Assembly: GCF_034314085.1 (NCBI RefSeq)
Contig: NZ_JAVIWI010000001.1
Span: 496,001 to 560,000, forward strand
DNA length: 64,000 nt
Direction of reading: 5' to 3'
Source: Undibacterium sp. 5I1
GTDB lineage: Bacteria; Pseudomonadota; Gammaproteobacteria; Burkholderiales; Burkholderiaceae_D
The position numbers were made by a program, and so were the translations under genes. This document shows positions 8,636-18,246 of the stretch, piece by piece; positions within the stretch are counted from its first letter, which is position 1; every line of letters starts with the position of its first letter. Under the pieces are notes generated by a model. That model was given only the letters and a program-made list of their open reading frames with translations. It ran no database searches and was not told where the DNA came from.

Positions 8636-9883
8636 ATGATCAGTATCAGCAACAGCACAAGGCAACCGGGCAATATGAAGCAAGACGCGCAAGTGATTGG
8701 CCTGGTCGGCATGGCGCATAGTATTTCGCATTTTTTTCATTTGATACTGGCACCCTTATTCCCTTGGATTAAAGAGGCGTTCAATCTCTCGTATGCAGAA
8801 TTGGGCTTATTGATGAGTGCCTTTTTTGTAGTCTCGGGTATCGGGCAAGCTCTGTCTGGTTTTGTGGTGGATAAAATCGGTGCAAGAACCGTACTGTTTT
8901 TTGGTGTGAGTTGTCTGGGTGTTGCCGCGCTGGTGTTATCTGGTGCGCAAAATTATTCTATGCTGATGGCTGGATCGATGTTGGCTGGGCTGGGCAATAG
9001 TGTATTTCATCCATCAGATTACACTTTATTAAACAAGCGAGTGTCGCCTGCACGCCTTGGATATGCTTTCTCGGTGCACGGAATTACCGGTAATCTGGGA
9101 TGGGCAGCGGCACCGCTATTTTTGGTGACGATTGCTGGATTTTCCGGCTGGCGTACAGCCCTGTTATCGGCCGCCTTTTTGCCAGTTGTGGTGTTGATCG
9201 TATTGTTTGTATATCGCGATGTTTTGCGGACGGATGAGGTACCAAACATAGTGTCTGGTACAGCACCGATGTCAGCTAAGGCCAGCGGTGGGGCAATGGA
9301 TTTTATGCGTGTGCCTGCGGTCTGGATGTGTTTTGTTTTTTTCTTTATGACGGCAATGGCACTGGGCGGCATACAGAGTTTTGCGTCAGTTGGTTTGCGT
9401 GAAATATATAGCATGTCATTGACTTGGGCGACCACGGCTTATACCGCTTACATGCTGGCGTCTGCTGCTGGCATGCTATGGGGTGGTTTTATCGCAGCCA
9501 AAACGGCACAGCATGATCGTACGATCAGCATTGCTTTTGCAGTTGCGGGTTGCTTTGCATTGTTGCTGGCAACAGGCTGGGTTGACGCCGCGCTGGCAGT
9601 GGTATTGATGGGCGCGATCGGTTTTGGCTCTGGTGTTGCCGGACCTTCGCGAGATTTATTGATACGCGCAGCAGCACCAAAAAATGCCACAGGGCGCGTC
9701 TATGGCGTGGTGTACTCCGGTCTTGATACTGGCTTGGCATGCTCACCCTTATTGTTTGGCGCAGTCATGGATGCGCATCATCCAAGCTGGATTTTTGTCT
9801 GCATTGGCGTGTTCCAGGTGATGGCGATTTTGACAGCGGTGAATGTGGGGTCAAACACAAAAGCAAGGACGCTGGCTGTTTAA
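8636..9883 (+). CDS. MFS transporter
   Basis: Inner-membrane transporter of 415 residues with about 12 hydrophobic segments. The loop after helix 2 reads GFVVDKIGART, the family's A-motif. Helix 1 contains HSISHFFHLILAPLFPWI, which recalls fosmidomycin-resistance-like and related MFS exporters. An A/G-rich stretch (AAAAGAGAA) precedes the ATG at 8636. It is divergent from the cupin-AraC regulator, which probably controls it. Substrate and direction of transport are not decidable here. Confidence 0.88.
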   Translation: MISISNSTRQPGNMKQDAQVIGLVGMAHSISHFFHLILAPLFPWIKEAFNLSYAELGLLMSAFFVVSGIGQALSGFVVDKIGARTVLFFGVSCLGVAALVLSGAQNYSMLMAGSMLAGLGNSVFHPSDYTLLNKRVSPARLGYAFSVHGITGNLGWAAAPLFLVTIAGFSGWRTALLSAAFLPVVVLIVLFVYRDVLRTDEVPNIVSGTAPMSAKASGGAMDFMRVPAVWMCFVFFFMTAMALGGIQSFASVGLREIYSMSLTWATTAYTAYMLASAAGMLWGGFIAAKTAQHDRTISIAFAVAGCFALLLATGWVDAALAVVLMGAIGFGSGVAGPSRDLLIRAAAPKNATGRVYGVVYSGLDTGLACSPLLFGAVMDAHHPSWIFVCIGVFQVMAILTAVNVGSNTKARTLAV

Positions 9884-9949
9884 CCTCGGCATCAATGTTG
9901 GTGTTGAGTACGGGCAAGTTTCGGCCTGAAACGCATTAGTAAATTCTGA

Positions 9950-9996
9950 CCTCTTAGTCAGGCCTGTTAGTCTGAGTTCTTAGCCAGACTAAGAGG
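9950..9996. terminator. Inverted repeat after the MFS gene
   Basis: A perfect 10-base inverted repeat, CCTCTTAGTC at 9950-9959 and GACTAAGAGG at 9987-9996, starts 67 bases after the MFS stop. The loop is long (27 bases) and a clean T run is missing, so it is only a possible terminator. Confidence 0.3.
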
Positions 9997-10098
9997 CCCG
10001 TGTTTTAGACAATAGCAGCGGCTGTGGTTAGAATAAGATCAGCACTCGGATGACGTGTTAGGGAGTCTAAGTTGAATAGCTGTTTTTTTATATGATTA

Positions 10099-10181
10099 AA
10101 TATACTCCTAACTAGTATTTTTAATTGTCCTTATATTTATTGGTCATTAAGGATATTTTTGTTAAATATAAAGGGGGTATG
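10099..10181 (+). repeat. Family 1 intergenic palindromic repeat, copy B
   Basis: AATATACTCC at the left, core AATTGTCC...GGTCATTAAGG, and GGGGGTAT at the right. It is aligned in the same orientation as copy A and closest to copy D. The right end is worn. It finishes 28 bases before the rraA start codon, so it lies within the promoter/leader region of that gene. Confidence 0.7.
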
Positions 10182-10208
10182 TGGTATTTTCAATTTTTGG
10201 AGAATCTA

Positions 10209-10706
10209 ATGAGTCTGTTAACCTGTGATATCTGCGATGCATATGAAGACAAAATAGCCAGCAGTGAGCTACAAGTTTTTACACCTATTTTTAAACAATT
10301 CGGTCGCAAGACGCAATTTTCCGGACCCGCCGTCACACTGAAATTGTTTGAAGAAAATGTATTGATACGCAATAAGCTAGAAACCCCTGGTAACGGTCAG
10401 GTGCTGATCGTCGATGGTGGCGGCAGCCTGCGTTGTGCGCTGGTGGGCGGTAATCTCGCCAAACTGGCGGAGCAAAACGGTTGGGCTGGCATTATCGTCA
10501 ATGGCTGCATCCGCGACGTGGACGAGATTAATGCCTGCGAGATTGGCGTACGTGCTTTGGCGGCGTTCCCGGTTAAAAGTGCCAAACGCAATACCGGGCA
10601 ACAAGATGTGCGTGTCCGTTTTGCTGGTGTAACCATTGATGCCGGTGACTGGATTTATGCCGATGCGGATGGCGTGCTGGTGTCGCCAGTGAACTTAATT
10701 AATTAG
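10209..10706 (+). CDS. rraA: RraA-family protein (regulator of RNase E activity / HMG aldolase-like)
   Basis: 165 residues. In E. coli RraA binds RNase E and lowers its activity; related proteins are 4-hydroxy-4-methyl-2-oxoglutarate aldolases. The start MSLLTCDICDAYEDK, the phosphate-binding GGNLAKLAEQNGW and the following GCIRDVDEI (conserved Arg-Asp pair) are family marks. GGAG at 10198-10201 sets the ATG at 10209; upstream codons in frame belong to a repeat element. Presence of RNase E in the same window is compatible with the regulator role. Retention of the GxxxG-RD site means aldolase activity cannot be excluded. Confidence 0.88.
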   Translation: MSLLTCDICDAYEDKIASSELQVFTPIFKQFGRKTQFSGPAVTLKLFEENVLIRNKLETPGNGQVLIVDGGGSLRCALVGGNLAKLAEQNGWAGIIVNGCIRDVDEINACEIGVRALAAFPVKSAKRNTGQQDVRVRFAGVTIDAGDWIYADADGVLVSPVNLIN

Positions 10707-10851
10707 CGTAAATCTTCAGTGCCAGGCTAGATAAGGGAGTAACTGTTTGTCGACATAAAAAATATAAGTTTGTTTCCAAAAAATAAGTGATTTATTAAAC
10801 CGTCCCCGCTTTTTTTGCTATGATGAAATGGATGTTTATTATTATCCGTGA

Positions 10852-10911
10852 GAACTTACGCAAAATTGTCTCCGCAACGCAGTTGGGTGGTTTGAGTAAG
10901 CCCTTTTAAAG
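10852..10911 (+). repeat. Family 2 hairpin repeat, copy 1
   Basis: GAACTTACGCAAAATTGTC at the left and GGTGGTTTGAGTAAGCCC at the right resemble the two arms of the better copy at 28939-29004, with GCAACGCAG in the middle. It is the most degraded of the three copies. It lies upstream of the REC-HD-GYP gene. Confidence 0.5.
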
Positions 10912-10988
10912 CGAAGCAAACGTAGCAAACGGAGTCAAGGCTCAGAATATATTCCAAAATCACTTAGGTTTATTTTCAAAGGTGTTCA

Positions 10989-12020
10989 ATGAAGGTGCTT
11001 ATTGTTGATGATAATGCGACAAACTTAGTTCTGCTCAGTGCCTTAGCGAAAGCTGCAGCGGAGGTCGATGTATTGACATTTGAGCACCCCCTCAAGGCAA
11101 TTGAATGGTGTCAGACAAATAGTCCAGATTTGGTACTGGTGGATTTTATGATGCCAGATATGAACGGACATCAATTCATTGCGCAATTCAGAACTTTGAA
11201 AAATTGTGCCGATGTGCCGATTGTGATGGTCACTACCGAAAATGAAAAAAACGTTAGAAAAGAAGCACTTTCTCTTGGAGCAACTGAATTTTTATCTAAG
11301 CCAGTTGACCCCAGTGAATTTCGTTTAAGGGTTAAAAATTTATTGGCATTGCGCCATGCTCAAAATTTATTGAAAGATCAGGCGAAGCATTTACGGCATG
11401 AAGTATCTCTGGCGACAGCATCAATTTTAGAACGAGAAAAAGAATTAGTTTTACGGCTGTCGAAAGCTGCTGAGTATCGTGATCCAGAGACTGGTGCGCA
11501 CATCTTGCGCATGGCACACTATTCCGCCTTGATTGCAAAATGTTTAAATCTCACGCCGGAATATCAACAAACCTTGCTTGAGGCTGCTCCTATGCATGAC
11601 ATCGGTAAATTGGCGACGCCAGATCATATCTTGCTCAAGCCGGGTCGGCTTGACGCAGATGAGATGGCGATTATGAAAAAGCATGCTGAAATCGGTGCCG
11701 AGATTTTAAGTGGAAGTAACGCGTCATTAATTCAGCTCGCTGCTGAAATTGCAGGTGCCCACCACGAAAAATTTGATGGCAGTGGCTATCCAGCCGGCCT
11801 GGTCGGGAATGATATCCCTTTATCTGGGCGCATCGTCGCTGTTGCTGATGTCTTCGATGCACTGACATCAGAGCGACCTTATAAAAAAGCCTGGTCTTTA
11901 GACGATGCGCGAAGTTATATTGCTGATAATGTCGGTAGTCATTTTTGCCCTACTTGTGCCCATGTTTTTTTAAACGCTTGGCCAGACGTATTGAAAATTC
12001 GATCGCAGTTCCCTGATTAG
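10989..12020 (+). CDS. Response regulator with HD-GYP phosphodiesterase domain
   Basis: 343 residues. The receiver domain spans about 1-120, with phospho-acceptor Asp at D52 (LVLVDFMMPD) and the switch Lys in FLSKPVD. After a coiled linker, the HD-GYP domain spans about 150-335 with the metal pair H203-D204 in MHDIGK. HHEKFDGSGYPAG keeps the GYP triad (266-268), and GRIVAVADVFDALTSERPYK is complete. The protein should hydrolyse cyclic di-GMP when phosphorylated. It is the first gene of an operon with the FIST protein (37-base gap) and a hybrid kinase, the likely phosphodonor system. Confidence 0.93.
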   Translation: MKVLIVDDNATNLVLLSALAKAAAEVDVLTFEHPLKAIEWCQTNSPDLVLVDFMMPDMNGHQFIAQFRTLKNCADVPIVMVTTENEKNVRKEALSLGATEFLSKPVDPSEFRLRVKNLLALRHAQNLLKDQAKHLRHEVSLATASILEREKELVLRLSKAAEYRDPETGAHILRMAHYSALIAKCLNLTPEYQQTLLEAAPMHDIGKLATPDHILLKPGRLDADEMAIMKKHAEIGAEILSGSNASLIQLAAEIAGAHHEKFDGSGYPAGLVGNDIPLSGRIVAVADVFDALTSERPYKKAWSLDDARSYIADNVGSHFCPTCAHVFLNAWPDVLKIRSQFPD

Positions 12021-12057
12021 ACAATATTTTTTTAGCTTTGCCGTTGGAGACAAAAAA

Positions 12058-13218
12058 ATGAAAACACAGCAAGTTGTAGTAAAGCTGGACAGCGATTTTG
12101 AAAAAATATTAAGTACGATTTTCGACGATGCGCCTGATCTGGTCTTAGTATTCGGTGCAGTACCGTTTTTTACTTCAGCCAACTTTCCACCGAGTGTCAA
12201 AAAGCGATTTCCCGAGGCGATTATTTTGGGATGTTCCACTGCGGGCGAAATAGCAGTCGACCGGGTGTATGACGATATCGTCGCGCTGACAACAGTAAAA
12301 TTTTCTAACACTACATTACGATCCGTTTCAACGCCAATCACCAATATGGCGGACTCGTTTGATGCTGGAGCCAGATTGTCGACTTTGCTGCCGGCTGACG
12401 ACCTTGCCGGAATATTAGTTTTTGGAACTGGTGTATCGATTAATGGCAGTGCCTTAGTAGCAGGATTACAGTCGGTTTTAGCGCCCAATATTCCCATATC
12501 TGGCGGACTCGCAGCGGATGCGGGCGCTTTTCAGCAAACCTGGACTTGGGGTGAATCTGGCGTTGCAGATAATCAGATCGTTGCAGTTGGTTTGTATGGT
12601 AAATCAATACAGCTAAGTTACGGTACGTTTGCCGGCTGGGAGCCTTTTGGCCCAGCCAGAAAAGTGACGCGCTGCGCTGAAAATGTTTTATTCGAGCTGG
12701 ATGGTGAACGTGCATTGGACGTGTATAAACGCTACCTTGGCGACTATGCCAAAGACCTGCCAGGGTCAGGACTGTTATTTCCATTTGAAATGTTAGGTAA
12801 AAATCGCGATAAAAGCGGTATTTTTAGAACGATTCTTGGTATAGACGAAGTTGATGGCTCGCTTACTTTGGCGGGCGATATCGATGCTAACGGTTACTTA
12901 AGGTTGATGCATTCAAGTACGGATAAATTAATCGAAGGTGCTGAGACCGCAGCGACAACCGCCTTAACTTTAGCTAAACAAGTGGGAAGTGAGTCGCTTG
13001 CTATCTTGGTGAGCTGTATAGGCCGAAAACTGGTGATGGGGGATCGTGTCGATGAGGAAGTAGAGGCGGTTGCCGATATTTTGGGGAAAAACACAACGAT
13101 TACAGGTTTTTATTCTAACGGCGAGATTGCGGGTACGGATTTCCATGGCGAATGCCGTTTGCATAATCAAACGATGACGATCACTTGGATCAATGAAATT
13201 GAATCAAATTTAAAATAA
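12058..13218 (+). CDS. FIST-domain signalling protein
   Basis: 386 residues. FIST_N (about 25-215) shows LVLVFGAVPFF, ILGCSTAGEI and GILVFGTGVSINGSALVAGL; FIST_C (about 220-370) shows ALDVYKRYLGD and ITGFYSNGEIAG. FIST proteins are cytoplasmic sensory modules thought to bind small ligands, possibly amino acids. They are commonly encoded next to histidine kinases, as here. No output domain is fused, so it probably acts by contacting the hybrid kinase encoded 18 bases downstream. A good ribosome site (GGAG at about 12045) precedes the ATG. Confidence 0.9.
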   Translation: MKTQQVVVKLDSDFEKILSTIFDDAPDLVLVFGAVPFFTSANFPPSVKKRFPEAIILGCSTAGEIAVDRVYDDIVALTTVKFSNTTLRSVSTPITNMADSFDAGARLSTLLPADDLAGILVFGTGVSINGSALVAGLQSVLAPNIPISGGLAADAGAFQQTWTWGESGVADNQIVAVGLYGKSIQLSYGTFAGWEPFGPARKVTRCAENVLFELDGERALDVYKRYLGDYAKDLPGSGLLFPFEMLGKNRDKSGIFRTILGIDEVDGSLTLAGDIDANGYLRLMHSSTDKLIEGAETAATTALTLAKQVGSESLAILVSCIGRKLVMGDRVDEEVEAVADILGKNTTITGFYSNGEIAGTDFHGECRLHNQTMTITWINEIESNLK

Positions 13219-13236
13219 ACCTTCATTAAATCTCAT

Positions 13237-16200
13237 ATGCATCGTACTTTAGCCAGGCAGCTACGACGGAGTTGTGGCATCGAGTCGATCGATAGTTTTG
13301 CACTCGTTGTCGAACAAGCACAAGCGCTAGCACCACAATGTTCCGATAATGAGCAGTTGGTTCTATTTCTGAGCGGACTCCCGGAACTCATAGGTAAGAT
13401 CGATGCGACTTATGGGCAGTTTGAACGTGACCTCGATCTGCGTTCCCGCAGTCTGGATATCAGTTCGTTTGAATTAAGTGATGCTAATGAGCGTATGCGG
13501 ACAGAATTAACCAGTCGCAACCGCAGTCTAGAATCAGTGCGCAAAGCAGCCGGAGAACTACTTTCTCACTCAGAATTAGTCCTCAACTTGCCCGAAGAGG
13601 ATGATCTTGAAGTGCTGTCTGCATTATTGCCAAAGCTTGTCAGCCAAAGAGAAGCTAGTCGCTTAGAGTTATACAACCAGCGTTTTGCGATGGATCAACA
13701 TGCGATCGTTAGCATCACGGACACCGATGGAACAATTATTTATGTCAACGACAAATTTTCCCAGATCAGTGGATACGATCGCTCTGAATTAATTGGCGTT
13801 AATCATCGGTTGATCAATTCAAAATTACATCCGCCAGAATTTTTTACTAATTTGTGGGATACCATTTCTAATGGCAAGGTATGGAACGGCGAGATTTGTA
13901 ATATCGCAAAACAAGGTCATCAATATTGGGTCGACGCGACCATCGTTCCATTTTTGAATCAGGACGGAAAACCGTATCAATACATTGCGATCCGCACCGA
14001 AATCACAGAGCGTAAGAAAATGGCGGAGCGTATCGCTAATAGTGAGCGCCAATATCGTACTGTCGTTGATCGCTTAAAAGAGATCGTTTTTAGAACAAAC
14101 GCAAACGGCATCTGGACATTTTTGAATCCCGCCTGGACAGTGATCACCGGGTTTTCTACTGAAGAGACGATAGGAAAATCATTTTTGGATTTTATTCATC
14201 AAAGTGACCGGGCAGCGATTGAGGCAGGGTTATACAAATTACTTGCGGGCTCAAAGGGATACTCACAACATGATGCACGTTATATTACAAAGCAGGGTGG
14301 ATATCGCTGGATATCGGTCTATGCGCAACTGGAAATTGATAACGGAACCGTTGTCGGCTTAACCGGTAGTTTAGTAGACATTACCGAGCGCAGGAATGCC
14401 TCAGAAAATCTCAAAGAAAATCTAAAATTTGTCGATGCGATCTTTGAATCAATTCCGCTGCCAGTTTATTTTAAGGGAAGTGACGGAAAGTTTTTACGTG
14501 TTAATAAAGCGTTTTGCGATTTATTTAAAAGTAAGCCCGAGGACTTTATTGGACAAGATAATTATGGCTTGCTTGGTCGCTCTTTTGAAAAAATTTATAC
14601 CGACGCAGATTTGCAATCGATCAGTTCTGGTGGTGTAGTTTCTCGTGAGAAGGTGGTCGACTTATCTAACGGCATTTGCGTCGATGCCATATTTACTAAA
14701 ACGGCTTTACTCAAATCTGATGGCAGCATACTGGGTTTGTTAGGAACTATTGTTGATATATCTGATCGCAAAATTGCAGAACGAACCTTAATGCTTGCTA
14801 AAGAATCGGCAGAGTCAGCTAATCGCTCAAAAAGCGAATTTCTAGCGAATATGAGTCACGAGATCCGAACGCCGATGAATGGCATTATTGGAATGACTGA
14901 CTTGGTATTGGACATGGAGTTAGGCACTAATCAAAGAGAATATTTGTCTATCGTTAAATCATCTGCCGATTCATTGTTAGAGATCATTAACGACATATTA
15001 GATTTTTCAAAAATCGAAGCTGGCAAGATGGGATTGGAATCGATCGTATTTGATTTCCCGAAAATGATTTTGGAAACCTTGCGCACACACTCATTGCGTG
15101 CTGTGAAGAAGGGTTTGGAGCTTGTCCTTGATATTGATTCTGAGATACCTTTTAGGTTACGTGGTGATCCTGGGCGCCTCCGGCAAATTATCAATAATTT
15201 GGTTGGAAATGCGATCAAGTTCACCGAGTATGGCGAGATATTGATCTCTGTTAAATTATTAAAAATCAGCGACCATCAAGTCCATTTTTTATTACTGGTG
15301 AAAGATACGGGTATAGGTATTTCCGCTGAAAAGCAGCATCGTATTTTCGACGCATTTGAGCAAGAAGATGGTTCAACCACCCGCCGTTTTGGTGGAACGG
15401 GTCTTGGTCTGTCAATTACTCGAAGTTTAGTCGCGATGATGGGTGGAACAATTGGTGTGACGAGTATTTTGGGCGAGGGGAGTGAATTTTCTGTTGAATT
15501 ATCCTTACCATATGAAGATCAACTGCATAGTCAATCCAACCAAAAACAGAATGCCGCATTAGCCGGACTCACTGTTTTTATATCTGATGATAACGAGACC
15601 AATCGCAAGGTGTTGCACACCCTGTTATCGAAAGTCGGGATGCAGGTAGTCGATTTTTCTAGCGGTCAGGACTTGTTAACTTACTGTGCTGATCTATCGG
15701 CGGTAGCCGATTGCATCGTGATCGATTATGCAATGCCTGGACTCGACGGATTTAAAGTTGCAGAACAGCTTTCGGCGATAGAGCATGTGAAACATATTCC
15801 TATTGTGATGTTGTCCTCCAGTGGTATGCCTGGGGATATAAAAAAATGTCGACAGGCTGGTATCCAGGCTTATCTCCTAAAACCTGCTAGCCCAGATGAG
15901 ATTTATTCAGCGATTGCGAATGTCGTTGGTGGCAGCAGGTCTGCTAACGATGAAGAGAAAATGGTCGTAACGAGACATAGTATTCGAGAAGCGAGTAGTA
16001 CCTTAAAAATATTACTTGCTGAAGATAACTTCTCGAACCAAGCATTGGCAACTGCTTTATTGGCGAAATGGGGTCATCAGGTTTGGGTAGCTAACAATGG
16101 CAAAGAAGCTTTGGAGTTGTACGATAGTTTGACATTTGATGTCATTTTGATGGATTTACAAATGCCCGTGATGGGAGGCTTTGAGGCGACTAAAAAAATT

Positions 16201-16788
16201 CGTGAACGAGAGCAAGGACATCATATTCATATCCCAATTATTGCGATGACTGCGAATGCATTAGAGGGAGATCAAGAAATTTGTATCGCAAATGGTATGG
16301 ATGATTATTTGTCTAAACCGTTTAAAGCAGATATTTTTAAGCAAATCCTTGCCAAGCATTTTCCGCGTCAATCAGAGTTAGCCTTGTCATATGGCTCTCC
16401 AGCGGACGATATCAGTACCGAAAAAAAGAAGTCTGGTATGGAGTCGTTTGAATCGGGATATTTTGATTATCATGCCGCAATAAGTAGTGCGGACGCTGAA
16501 GTAGTAAGTTTGATCGCAGAACACTTTTTAACGCATGCACCAAAACAATTGAGTGATATGAAGGATGCATGGGTTAGCCGGGACCTTGTGACGTTACAGC
16601 TCAATGCACACTCGCTGGCGGGATTATTTGGTAATTTCAACGCTGATCCGGCTCGCCATTTTGCGCATGAGATCAATCAAGCGATTAAAGTCCGTCAGCT
16701 AGATTCTATCGAGGATTTTTTGCAGTCATTGCAGTTGGAATACGACCGGTTTTCGTTCTATTTATTCGCCCATATCAACCAAGCATAA
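13237..16788 (+). CDS. Hybrid histidine kinase (PAS x3, HisKA, HATPase, two receivers, HPt)
   Basis: 1183 residues without obvious membrane segments. An N-terminal helical part (1-150) is followed by PAS domains at about 150-265, 270-390 and 395-515. The acceptor is H541 in MSHEIRTPMNG. The ATPase domain follows with DTGIGIS and GGTGLGLSI. Receiver 1 has D830 (IVIDYAMPG), receiver 2 has D973 (ILMDLQMPVMGG), and the C-terminal HPt has H1125 in NAHSLAGLFG. The HPt Lys usually found after the His is Ala, but the His remains. A full His-Asp-His-Asp relay can run inside one protein and probably ends at the HD-GYP regulator two genes upstream. Cytoplasmic sensing through FIST is inferred. Confidence 0.93.
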   Translation: MHRTLARQLRRSCGIESIDSFALVVEQAQALAPQCSDNEQLVLFLSGLPELIGKIDATYGQFERDLDLRSRSLDISSFELSDANERMRTELTSRNRSLESVRKAAGELLSHSELVLNLPEEDDLEVLSALLPKLVSQREASRLELYNQRFAMDQHAIVSITDTDGTIIYVNDKFSQISGYDRSELIGVNHRLINSKLHPPEFFTNLWDTISNGKVWNGEICNIAKQGHQYWVDATIVPFLNQDGKPYQYIAIRTEITERKKMAERIANSERQYRTVVDRLKEIVFRTNANGIWTFLNPAWTVITGFSTEETIGKSFLDFIHQSDRAAIEAGLYKLLAGSKGYSQHDARYITKQGGYRWISVYAQLEIDNGTVVGLTGSLVDITERRNASENLKENLKFVDAIFESIPLPVYFKGSDGKFLRVNKAFCDLFKSKPEDFIGQDNYGLLGRSFEKIYTDADLQSISSGGVVSREKVVDLSNGICVDAIFTKTALLKSDGSILGLLGTIVDISDRKIAERTLMLAKESAESANRSKSEFLANMSHEIRTPMNGIIGMTDLVLDMELGTNQREYLSIVKSSADSLLEIINDILDFSKIEAGKMGLESIVFDFPKMILETLRTHSLRAVKKGLELVLDIDSEIPFRLRGDPGRLRQIINNLVGNAIKFTEYGEILISVKLLKISDHQVHFLLLVKDTGIGISAEKQHRIFDAFEQEDGSTTRRFGGTGLGLSITRSLVAMMGGTIGVTSILGEGSEFSVELSLPYEDQLHSQSNQKQNAALAGLTVFISDDNETNRKVLHTLLSKVGMQVVDFSSGQDLLTYCADLSAVADCIVIDYAMPGLDGFKVAEQLSAIEHVKHIPIVMLSSSGMPGDIKKCRQAGIQAYLLKPASPDEIYSAIANVVGGSRSANDEEKMVVTRHSIREASSTLKILLAEDNFSNQALATALLAKWGHQVWVANNGKEALELYDSLTFDVILMDLQMPVMGGFEATKKIREREQGHHIHIPIIAMTANALEGDQEICIANGMDDYLSKPFKADIFKQILAKHFPRQSELALSYGSPADDISTEKKKSGMESFESGYFDYHAAISSADAEVVSLIAEHFLTHAPKQLSDMKDAWVSRDLVTLQLNAHSLAGLFGNFNADPARHFAHEINQAIKVRQLDSIEDFLQSLQLEYDRFSFYLFAHINQA

Positions 16789-16821
16789 TATTTATTTGTT
16801 GCTTTGCTCAGACCGACATGG

Positions 16822-17097
16822 TTAGTTTTTAACCCAGAACACGATAGTCGAAGTTTTCTCTGCAAAGCGTTCCGCGTGTTCTACGCCCGCATCAATCACG
16901 CACCATTCGCCTGCATGAAACGCTTTTTCTTCACCACCACTGGCGACAAACATCGTGCCCTCGGTGACTATCACATAAATCGGCGTGGGGGGTGTGTGCG
17001 GCTCTCTGGTCTGATGCTCACGCGTGGCGAACGTCACGTCGCACTGTTCGCTGGTGATTTTGCCTAAATTGAGTAAGGTGTCGGGTATATGCGTCAT
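16822..17097 (-). CDS. Small cupin-domain protein
   Basis: 91 residues forming one cupin barrel (PTPIYVIVTEGTMFVASGGEEKAFHAGEWCVIDAGVEH shown here only as a region, residues about 38-76). The usual metal-binding HxH of the first cupin motif is not kept, so catalysis is doubtful. It may be a binding protein. The ATG at 17097 is preceded by GAGA at a suitable distance; a GTG 15 bases upstream is an alternative. It converges on the hybrid kinase gene and lies 121 bases downstream of metR on the same strand. Confidence 0.72.
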   Translation of the reverse strand: MTHIPDTLLNLGKITSEQCDVTFATREHQTREPHTPPTPIYVIVTEGTMFVASGGEEKAFHAGEWCVIDAGVEHAERFAEKTSTIVFWVKN

Positions 17098-17218
17098 GGT
17101 GTGTTGTCTCACGTCCAGTAAAATAAAAGTGTAGCACCGAGTACAAAAATGGTTTGGAGGCTTGCAAATAATCTCCGCAATAAACGCATTGCATCTACTA
17201 GAGTGAAATCAATCAGAA

Positions 17219-18139
17219 TTAAATCAACTCGATGCTCTGTAAATTCAAATAACTGCTTTCTCGTATCGTCTTCACAAAGTCAGTCAAATACGCTTTGTCC
17301 GCCAGTTCTGGTAAGCAAGCCGCATACAGTTTGCCCGTCAAGCCGTCAGCAGTGATCCGTTTAGGCAGAACATAATCGCGATTCACATAATTTTGTGCCG
17401 CCCAAACCGGTAGTGTGGCGATGCCTCGTTTGCTGGCGACCAGTTGCAACATAGCGACCGTAAGTTCTGTCGTGCGTCTTGTTGCGTCGACGCCAGCCGG
17501 CTTGAGCACTTGCCGCACGATGTCTAGCATCTCATCGGGTACCGGGTAGGTAATTAACGTATCGGTCGCAAAATCCTGCGCCACCAGATAATCGCGAGTT
17601 GCCAGCAAATGGTCTTTGGCGAGTAGCGCGACGATTTCAAACCGGAATAATGGGTGGTAGCTGACGCTCTCATCATGATCAATCTCAGCCACAATCGCCA
17701 CATCGGCACGGTTGCTATACAGCAGGCCAACCGGATCTGCCTGAAAACCGGAGACGATATCCAGATCGACTTCTGGCCAGCGATGACGGAATAAATCCAT
17801 CGCAGGCATGAGCCAGTCAAAACACGTATGACATTCCACCGCGATGCGTAATTGCCCGGCAACCCCTTGCGCTAGACGTGCGAGGTCTCGCTCGGTATTG
17901 GCGATTTGTGGCAACACCGCGTCGGCCAGTTGTAGCAGTCGTTCTCCTGCTGGCGTAAAACGTATCGGTGTCGATTTGCGTTCGAACAAGGCGCTACCGT
18001 GGTGCTCTTCCAGCAATTTGATTTGGTGCGACAGCGCAGATTGCGTCACATTTAACAGTGTTGCAGCGCGCAACAGATTGCCAGCCTCACGCAAAGCGTG
18101 CAGGGTTTTGAGGTGCCGGACTTCCAGAATTGATTGCAT
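17219..18139 (-). CDS. metR: LysR-family regulator of methionine synthesis
   Basis: 306 residues. The LysR winged helix-turn-helix lies at about 1-65 (LRAATLLNVTQSALSHQIKLLE), and a homocysteine-sensing type effector domain follows (LRIAVECHTCFDWLMPAMD, DIVSGFQADPVGLL). Those segments are characteristic of MetR, which activates metE using homocysteine as co-activator. It is divergent from metE across 107 bases, the classic arrangement. The symbol is supported by both sequence and context. Confidence 0.92.
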   Translation of the reverse strand: MQSILEVRHLKTLHALREAGNLLRAATLLNVTQSALSHQIKLLEEHHGSALFERKSTPIRFTPAGERLLQLADAVLPQIANTERDLARLAQGVAGQLRIAVECHTCFDWLMPAMDLFRHRWPEVDLDIVSGFQADPVGLLYSNRADVAIVAEIDHDESVSYHPLFRFEIVALLAKDHLLATRDYLVAQDFATDTLITYPVPDEMLDIVRQVLKPAGVDATRRTTELTVAMLQLVASKRGIATLPVWAAQNYVNRDYVLPKRITADGLTGKLYAACLPELADKAYLTDFVKTIRESSYLNLQSIELI

Positions 18140-18158
18140 AAACGGTTTTTACTATTAG

Positions 18159-18198
18159 TGAAATTCAAGTTGATTCTTAAAATTTATCGTTTGAATCA
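18159..18198. promoter_or_regulatory. Candidate MetR-binding region between metR and metE
   Basis: The spacer holds TGAAATTCA (18159-18167) and an inverted pair TGATTC (18171-18176) / GAATCA (18193-18198). The MetR consensus is TGAA-N5-TTCA; no exact match is visible, so these are only near matches in the expected place. Confidence 0.3.
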
Positions 18199-18246
18199 TA
18201 AACGACGTTGCACCATCATGACAACACTTAGATAAAAGGAGTTGTC

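Noticed and set aside
10125..10208. Upstream extension of rraA
   Set aside because: It runs through a family 1 repeat. GGAG and the typical N-terminus place the start at 10209.
18140..18246. Exact MetR operator TGAA-N5-TTCA
   Set aside because: Only near matches are present. The region is reported as a weak candidate rather than as a defined operator.
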